Source of the DNA: Deroplatys truncata
Taxonomy: Eukaryota; Arthropoda; Insecta; Mantodea; Mantidae
Assembly (NCBI GenBank): GCA_030765065.1
Contig: CM060989.1
Location: forward strand, 35,951,501 to 36,015,500
DNA length: 64,000 nucleotides
Reading direction: 5' to 3'
Part shown: in pieces, positions 56,959 to 64,000 of the stretch
Numbering within the stretch: position 1 is the first letter of the stretch
Layout of the letters: the number at the start of each line of letters is the position of its first letter
Notes under the pieces: model-generated
Told to the model about the DNA's origin: nothing
Database searches by the model: none
Seen by the model: only the letters and a program-made list of their open reading frames with translations
Translations under genes and position numbers: made by a program

Positions 56959-57521
56959 AAGTTCGCTAAATGGTTGAGGCCGCAGTGATATCACGAGATA
57001 CAGTGTTTTCAATTTCGCACGAAAAGTTGGGTCTGATAAAAATATCGGCAAGATGGTACCGAGATTGATCTCGGTGGAGAATAAGCGCGATTGGGGGCTG
57101 GTTTGCCGTTTTTCCGTCGCAACCCGCACGAGCTTCTGTGTTGATACATAACTGTGGAGGAACATGCATACACTACTACACTCAAGAGACCAGAACCATT
57201 CGAAACAGTGGGTTTTTAAAGGCGAACCGGCTCCGAAAAAAACCCAAGGTGGTGAAATCGGCCGACCGTGGCGCGTAGAATCATCTATATCAATTACTTG
57301 CAGAAAGGACGAACGACAAATGGAGGGTGTTATGCTCGTTATTGCACCAGTTGAGCGAAAAATAAAGAAAAAGCTACCTCACTTGGCAAAGAAAATGATT
57401 CTCTTCCATTAAGTCAATGTTGGGGTACTCACCTGCGCAGTTTTTATGGCAAAAATTTTGGAATAAAAGTTCAAATTACAGAATCGCCGTATTCTCCAGA
57501 TTTGGCCCCAAGTGACTGTTT

Positions 57522-57641
57522 ACTTTCTCTATCACGTACCTAGTGGGTAGAGAAGGTATTGCATTCCACCCAAAAATTAAATACCGAAATTTCACCGGAA
57601 ATTCATGTTTTGAGGCCCCCTGAATCAGAAAATAATTTTAA
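57522..57641 (+). mobile_element. Family A repeat, copy 19 (first 120 bp)
   Basis: Starts actttctctatcacgtacc in the T-run after agtgactgtt of the mariner; cut at about 57641 where copy 20 begins. Confidence 0.8.
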
Positions 57642-57645
57642 AACA

Positions 57646-58455
57646 TCTGATGTGTTACGCTCACATGAGTTTCTCTACTCTTGTACAAACTATTTTTACA
57701 AACGCTTATTCTACATATGCTTCATGTTAATCAAGATGTTAATCCTATTGCTAATTTTCTTGTAGATGCAAGGGGAATGCGGTAGGCTTTAAGCGATAGT
57801 CAAATCTTTTAAGAGCTGGTTGCTATGTGTAGTATTACATTTTGTTTGCATTACCAGGACAAAAAATGAATAACGAATTTGAGTAAAAGTATAAGTATTG
57901 CAAAATTTAAGGGAATAACAAGCAATATTTCGAAAATGGTTCACTCAAAAACAAAAAACGTATATTGTGTATTTTAACCCGATCTACATTTTTTGTGTAG
58001 CAAAATTTGTCTATCTCTTATGGTTTACCAGTTATGCAAAAGTCCTTCACAATGAAGAATACTTTTGGAGACATTCCCAGAAAATTCAAGATATACATTT
58101 CATTTGCCATGAAAATATCTTAAACATATGATACTTTAAACAAAATTGTTAGAGCCATTTTTGAGAAAATTAAAATTTTCGAAAAATGTTCCATGTAAAG
58201 GGTAAACTGGGGTGTCGCATCTCTGGAAGATACAGAACCTAAATACCAAGTTTGGTGTTTATCCGACTGTTCGTTTCTGAGCTATGCTGTTCACAGACAG
58301 ACACACACACAGACAAGCACACACGGACATGTTTCCAAAAATGCTTTTTTTGGATTCAGGGGGTCTCAAAATATATATTTCCGGTGAAATCTCGGTATCG
58401 AATTTTTGGGTGGAATACAATACTTTCCCTACTTACTATACGTAGTAGAGAAAGT
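57646..58455 (-). mobile_element. Family A repeat, copy 20
   Basis: Minus orientation with both ends (tctgatgtgttacgctcac and tacgtagtagagaaagtaa). About 40 bp around the aaccttcgtgtcgcatct region is missing. Confidence 0.9.
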
Positions 58456-58460
58456 AATAA

Positions 58461-59770
58461 AGGCCATGTGTGTCTGTGAACAGCATAACTCAAAAACGAA
58501 AAATCGCATAAATACCAAGCTTTGTATTCAAGCTCAGTACCTTCCAAAGATGTGACACGACGATTTTCAAGAAAAATCTCCCTCCCTTACTACCCTTTAC
58601 AGGGACTATTTTTCAAAGTGTTGTATTTCCTAAAATGCCTCTAATAATTTTTATTAAAATACCATATGATAATGATGTTTACATAACAACTAAAATGTGT
58701 ATTTTTAATTTCCTGGGAATAGAACTGGGAAGTCCTCTTCATTCGGAAGGAGTTTTGTATAATTTTGTGTAACTGGTAAACGTTAAGCGATAGACGAAAA
58801 CGAAATACACAATAAATGTAGATCTTTTTAAGACTACGCAATTTATTTCAAATAACCTTTTTTTGTGCCATCAGGCATTTCCGAGATATCCGTTATTAAT
58901 GGTTCCAATTGTTCAATATTTAGCCGTTCTAGTCGCGTCCTTTCTCAACTATTTCTCGCGATGTTATGGAAACAGTATGGAATTTTAAGGCCAGCGTATA
59001 GCGTCCAGTTCTAAAACATCTGACTATCGCTATTCCCTTTGTATATACAGGGAGAGCCAAAAGACTACGAACCGGCTGCGCGGTGTTTTTCCTGACCACG
59101 CCCTCGGCGCTCGTTGCCGTCTGCCGCTATCATAGAAAGGCGCGGATGAAACCATACACCATTCTTAAAACAACTTTTAAAGGCTTTACTTAACAACTTT
59201 ATGAAAGTGTGTTTGAGGACAGAATTATTAGTAGAGATTTGTGGCCCCCTCGGTCCCCCGATCTAATCCCCTAGGATTTCTATCTCTGGGGTAACCTAAA
59301 ACAAAGTGTAAAAGACACAACCACACATCCTGGAAGAATTAAAACAAAATATCCGTCAGGAAATTGCCAGCATTTCTCAACGTGAACTACGGCCAGTGAT
59401 GGATAGTTTCCTAAAGAGATGCCAAAAATTGTATGGACAAAGACGGTGGCCAGTTTCAGCATCTCCTTTCATAAAGCTGGTAGGTAAAGCCTTTGAAGGA
59501 ATTTTTAAAAATGTTGTATGGTTTCATTCGCGCCTTTCTATGTTAGCGGCAGACGGCGAGTGCCGAGGACGCGGACAGGAAAAACACCGCGCAGCCAGTT
59601 CGTAGGTTTTAGGCTCTCTCGATATAACAAAATATGTGATGTATCTATTTCCGGAAAGGTTTTTCTCAATTAAATAGAAGTAAATAGGAAAATAAACTTT
59701 CGTAAGAATAATTTGTATACCCACTAATAAGCAATAGAGGACAGAGAAAGTCATATGCATGTAACACATA
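58461..59770 (+). mobile_element. Family A repeat, subfamily 2, copy 21, interrupted by a TIR element
   Basis: Left part 58461-59047 (from gtctgtgaacagcataactc), then the TIR element 59048-59623, then the right part 59624-59770 ending gtaacacataa before TTTTT. Confidence 0.85.
59048..59623 (+). mobile_element. TIR element (MITE-like) with about 110-bp TIRs and a transposase remnant
   Basis: The left arm (cagggagagccaaaagacta, ggctgcgcggtgtttttcct) is matched in inverted form by the right arm ending aggctctctcgatata. The interior has a + strand remnant, RIISRDLWPPRSPDLIP then DFYLWGNLKQ and, frameshifted, FPKEMPKIVWTK, the C-terminal part of a Tc1/mariner-superfamily transposase. It is an internal-deletion derivative of a larger element. 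The site is TA-rich. Confidence 0.85.
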
Positions 59771-59776
59771 ATTTTT

Positions 59777-59892
59777 ACTTTCTCCACTACGTATAGTAAG
59801 TAGGGGAAGTATTGTATTCCACCCAAAAATTTGATACCGAGATATGTTTTGAGACACTCTGAATCCAAAAAAACATGTTTTTTGGAAACATG

Positions 59893-59923
<31 letters not shown>

Positions 59924-60697
59924 CTGTGAACAGTATAACTCAGAAACGAACAGTCGGATAAACACCAAACTTGGTATTTAGGTTCAGTATCTTCCAGAGA
60001 TGCGACACGAAGGTTTTCAAGAAAATCCCCCCACCCCAGATTACCCTTTACATGGAACATTTGTCGAAAATTTTAATTTTCTCAAAAATGGCTGTAACGA
60101 TTTTGATTAAAATATTATATGTTTAAAATATTTTAATGGCAAATAAAATGTATATCTTGAATTTTTTGGGAATGTCTGCAAAAGTATTCTTCATTGTGAA
60201 CGACTTTTGCATAACTGGTAAACCATAAGAGATAGACAAAATTTTACTACACAAAAAATGTAGATCGCGTTAAAATATACAATTTATGTCATATACATTT
60301 TTTCTGTTGATTGAACCATTTTCCAGATATTGCTTGTTATTCCCTTAAATTTTTCAATACTTTTCTCAAATGGGAATTCGTTATTCATTGTTTTGTCTTG
60401 GATATGCAAAGAGTATTAATCTGTGGCAAAGAGAATGGTGCTGCACCTAGCAACCAGCTATTAAGAGATATGTCTATGCTTAAAGGCTACTGTATTTCTA
60501 TATTGCCCTTGCAATTACAAAACAAGGGGAACATAGTACGCCTTAAGCGATAGTCAAATATTTTTAGAACTGGTCGCTATGTGTAAAATGTAATTCTCTT
60601 TGCATGTCAAAAGATCGTTTCTGCAAATGTTTATCTCGATTAATAGATGGAGAATAAGAGTTTGTAAAAATATTTTGTGTAAGTGAAACACATCAGA
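59777..60697 (+). mobile_element. Family A repeat, copy 22 (full length)
   Basis: T5 before (59772-59776) and T5 after (60698-60702). Carries the long central variant (ctattaagagatatgtctat). The ORF at 59524-60060 on the minus strand is spurious. Confidence 0.93.
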
Positions 60698-60702
60698 TTT
60701 TT

Positions 60703-61590
60703 ACTTTCTCTACTACGTATAGTAAGTAGGGGAAGTATTGTATTCCACCCAAAATTTCGATACCGAGATTTCACCGGAAATACATGTTTTGAGACCTCCT
60801 GAATCCAAAAAAAGCATTTTTGGAAACATGTCCGTGTGTGGGTCTGTGTGTGTGTGTCTGTGTGTGTGTGTCTGTGTGTGTGTGTGTGTGTGTGTCTGTG
60901 AACAGCATAACTCAAAAACGAACAGTCGGATAAACACCAAACTTGGTATTTAGGTACAGTATCTTCCGGAGATGCGACACGAAGGTTTTCAAGAAAATCC
61001 CCCCACCCCAGACTACCCTTTACATGGAACATTTTTCGAAAATTGTAATTTTCTCAAAAAGGCTCTAAAGATTTTGATTAAAATATCATATGTTTAAGAT
61101 ATTGTCATGATAATTAAAATGTATATCTCGAATTTTCTGGGAATGTCTCCAAAAGTATTCTTCATTATGAACGACTTTTTCATAACTGGTAAACCATAAG
61201 AGATAGACAAAATTTTACTACACAAAAAATGTAGATCGCGTTAAAATACACAATTTATGTCATATACATTTCTTTTGTTGAGTGAACCGTTTGCGATATA
61301 TTGCTTGTTATTCCCTTAAATTTTCCAATACTTATACTTTTTCTCAAATTCGTTATTCATTTTTTTATGTCCTGGACATGCAAAGAGAATGGAATGCGCC
61401 ACATAGCAACCAGCGTTAAAATATTTGACTATCGCTTAAAAGCTACCATATTCCCCTTGCATCTACAAGAAAATTACCAATAAGATTGACATCTCGATAT
61501 CTCGATTAACATGAAGCATATGGAGAATAAGCGTTTGTAAAAATAGTTTGTACAAGAGTAGAGAAAGTCAGGTGAGTGTATCACATCAGA
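60703..61590 (+). mobile_element. Family A repeat, copy 23 (full length)
   Basis: Starts directly after the T5 that ends copy 22, so the two are head-to-tail with a single T5 between them. Ends atcacatcaga before T10. Long GT/CTGT microsatellite at 60830-60900. Very similar to copy 9 across the central region. Confidence 0.94.
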
Positions 61591-61801
61591 TTTTTTTTTT
61601 GTTTCCAAACTTGAAAAAATGGCTCGGTGGAAAACGGTTCACGTCCAACTAGGAGGTCATCCCCAAAACAGATGCCTACTCTTTTGACGGTTTAAAAAAG
61701 CGGTAAAAATTCTGGGAAAAGATCGATCTAAAATTGAGGTTATGTTGAAAAAAATAATTTTTTTGTATCTTTTTCTAAGAATTTATTGAACACCTCTTGT
61801 A

Positions 61802-62306
61802 GTAATTGCTAGAAGGAAACTCTCTTATACCTAGCTCAAACGAGCGTTTTGAGTTGAGTGTTACTATCAGACTGCAGAAACGGTGCTATTTTTAGGTAGT
61901 GAACCTGTATTGACACACGCAGTAGTGGAGTAGCCCTTGTGCTGCTCTGCTTAATGAGGATGGATTAATAAAACAGTGAACTTGTGAAGGTACAACGTGT
62001 ATAGCAGTTGCCATAGTTACAAGCACTCTCTGCTTTTAGGATGGTCTAACCCTAAGGGTTTCGTTACATTAGCGACGCCCAGGTGTTAATCAAATTATGT
62101 TTGATTATATGCTGTTTTGATATAATATACGCCAAAAGCTACAGCGTGTAATGCTCTAACTCAATTCCGCACCATACCACATGGCACCATCTCTTTCAAC
62201 TGTTTCACATTATCAACGAAGACTAAAAGGACTTCAACGCTCTCCTGGTAACAGAATTTTCTCTTATGGGGTGCGGCTACTTTAGACAACAATAATAATA
62301 TAAAAA
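61802..62306. other. No gene recognised
   Basis: Spacer to the right of the mariner end; nothing supported. Confidence 0.4.
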
Positions 62307-62388
62307 TCGTATGTGCTACATTCGCATGGATTTCTCTACCATTTATCATTTCTTATTGGTATAAAAACTATTCATACGAAAACTAATT

Positions 62389-63204
62389 ACTTTCTCTACT
62401 ACGTAGAGTAAGTAGGGGCAGTATTGTATTCCACTCAAAAACTGATACCGAGATTTCACCGGAAATATATGTTTTGAGACCCCCTGATTAAAAAAAAGCA
62501 TTTTTGGAAACATGTCTGTGTGTGTCTGTGAACAGAATAACTCAGAAACGAACAGTCGGATAAACACCAAACTTGGTATTTAAGTTTATCTTCCAAGGAT
62601 GCGACACGAAGGTTTTCAAGAAAATCCCCCCACCCCAGCTTACCCTATACATGGAACACTTTTTTGAAAGTTTTTATTTTCTCAAAACTGGCTCTAACGA
62701 TTTTGATTAAAATATCATATGTTTAAGATATTTTCATGACAAATGAAATGTATATCTCGAATGTCTCCAAAAGTATTCTTCATTATGAACGACTTTTACA
62801 TAACTGGTAAACCATAAGAGATAGACAAAATTTTACTACACAGATGTAGATCGCGTTAAAATACCAATTTATGTCATATACATTTTTTTTGTTGGGTGAA
62901 CCATTTTCGAGATATTGCTTGTTATTCCCTTAAATTTTCCAATACTTATACTTTTTCTCAAATTCGTTATTCATTTTTTTTGTCCTGGTAATGCAAAGAA
63001 AATGGAATACTCCAAGTAGCAACCAGCTCTTAAAATATTTGACTATAGCTTAAAGCCTACAAATTCCCCTTGCATCTACAGGGAAATTAGCAATAAGATT
63101 AACATCTGTATATCTCGATTAACATGAAGTAGATGGAGAATAAGCGTTTGTAAAAAATAGTTTGTACAAGAGTAGAGAAAGTCATGAGAGTGTAACACAT
63201 CAGA
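62389..63204 (+). mobile_element. Family A repeat, copy 24
   Basis: Starts actttctctactacgtagag and ends acacatcaga, inserted at a T-run within copy 25. Short microsatellite. Confidence 0.92.
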
Positions 63205-63277
63205 TTTTGTTTCTATCTACTTCATTTTAAACCAGATAAAACTTTACAGAAATAGCCGCATTACACATTTCATTATA

Positions 63278-63606
63278 CAGGGTGGAACATTTAAGTTGAG
63301 ACTGTACAATATCTCCAAAACTAAGCGTTGTAGAAAGAAATGCCTTTAATAATACGTTTAGTCGTGTTTTATTTGGAGGGCTTTGTGGTTGTCATTTTAG
63401 GGTCAATTTAAGTTGTCCTTAATTGTGGGTACCCACTTAAAACAATTAAATTGACGCTAAAGTTACTATCATAACGACCTTCAAATAAAACACGACTAAT
63501 GGCGATTACTTTCCCCCATAATATCAAGCAACTTTTATTCAAGACATTTCTTTCTACAACGTTTAGTTTTGGAGATATTGTAGTCTCAATTTAAATGGTC
63601 AACCTG
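63278..63606. mobile_element. 329-bp MITE sharing TIRs with the transposon at 46245-51788
   Basis: TA then cagggtggaacatttaagtt; the right arm in inverted form is caggttgaccatttaaatt. The two arms (about 150 bp each) match the TIRs of the long-TIR transposon (aactaagcgttg, aataaaacacgactaatg, cataatatcaagcaac). Almost all of the element is TIR, with no transposase. It depends on a related transposase for movement. Confidence 0.88.
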
Positions 63607-64000
63607 TATATACAAAGGAAACAGTGATAGTAAATGTTTAAGAACTGGACGCTGTATACTGCCATAAAAGTCCATACTCTTTCCATGCAAACGCCAGAAG
63701 CAACTGAATGTCGACAGGGCTTTTAAAAGAATGACAAAGAATTGAACATTTCAAACCATTAATAAATTATACCTCGGAAATGGATGATGCTACAAAAGAG
63801 TTACTTGAAATAAATTGTGTGTCTTAAAGAGATCTACATGTTTGTATAGTGCAGTTTCGTCTATCGCTTAACATTTACCAGTTATACAAAATTCCTTCCG
63901 AATAAATAAGATCTCACAAGCTATTCCCAGAAAATTCAAGATATGCATTGCATTTTTATGTAAAATATCTTTAATATATGGTATTTTGATTAAACACTTT

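Larger units (their letters stand above)
55690..61799 (+). pseudogene. Mariner transposase scattered over 6 kb by two large insertions
   Basis: Three pieces follow in order. 55690-55958 holds the N-terminus (HFYLKDLTPKEIKAELDKVH, VYNWVNDFKHGR, then SSEIIDKIHDMVLSDRRIKV). 56964-57520 follows with AISRDTVFS, KISARWYRD, then YITVEE, EPFETVGF/KQWVFKGEPAPKK and SPYSPDLAPSDC. 61591-61740 ends it with FPNLKKWLGGKRFTSN. A terminal acacctcttg at 61799 next to TA is probably the right TIR; the left TIR was not found. The first gap is family B copy 3, the second the family A stack at 57522-61590. Numerous frameshifts are present. Confidence 0.82.
62307..64000 (-). mobile_element. Family A repeat, subfamily 2, copy 25, interrupted twice and cut by the window end
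   Basis: Starts atcgtatgtgctacattcgc. The parts are 62307-62388, 63205-63277 and 63607-64000; between them lie family A copy 24 and a 329-bp TIR element. The third part (acagtgatagtaaatgttta, cagaaaattcaagatatgc) runs past the window edge. Confidence 0.85.

Overview
The window is eukaryotic, almost certainly insect, intergenic DNA. It is AT-rich and packed with layered transposable elements: Tc1/mariner-superfamily transposons, non-LTR retrotransposon (LINE) tails with RNase H, a Penelope-like GIY-YIG fragment, tRNA-derived SINEs and a very abundant non-autonomous repeat. I found no conserved host protein gene. A cockroach-like or other hemimetabolous insect is my guess from the repeat style; it is not demonstrated.

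The left end (1-8000) differs from the rest. It carries one long intact open reading frame (1365-5018, 1217 aa): a family B DNA polymerase of the Polinton/Maverick-adintovirus kind. All three exonuclease motifs and polymerase motifs A, B and C are present, together with N-terminal C2HC zinc fingers, a basic NLS-like stretch and an endonuclease-VII-like zinc/DHDH cluster between Exo I and Exo II. Upstream are a CRE palindrome, a TATA box and an initiator. Further upstream are seven short motifs resembling the tRNA B box, four of the intervals being 131-144 bp. Downstream are three unrelated tandem arrays in succession (593-bp, 21-bp and 69-bp units). No other Polinton genes (capsid, integrase, ATPase, protease) are visible, so they are absent or lie left of the window.

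From 8 kb on the sequence is a transposon graveyard. The commonest component, here called family A (about 25 full or partial copies, about 0.85 kb, two subfamilies), has subterminal inverted repeats, a GT/CTGT microsatellite, a small terminal palindrome and a strong preference for T-runs. It is best explained as a Helentron-associated (HINE/DINE-like) non-autonomous element. Family B (1.0 kb, 3 copies, one flanked by 5-bp direct repeats) looks like a solo LTR. Family D (about 230 bp), a GC-rich short repeat, two tRNA-SINE families and a 72-bp minisatellite (40966-42912) add to the mix.

The order of insertion can be read in several places. A LINE tail sits in a DDE transposase with 13-bp target duplications (14369-15360). 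A mariner sits inside a Tc1-like TIR element (23631-25327). A long-TIR transposon (46245-51788) contains a mariner, two family A copies and a LINE fragment. One mariner (55690-61799) is split by a family B element and then by a 4-kb stack of family A copies in a single T-run. Every transposase and reverse transcriptase seen is broken; only the polymerase ORF is intact.
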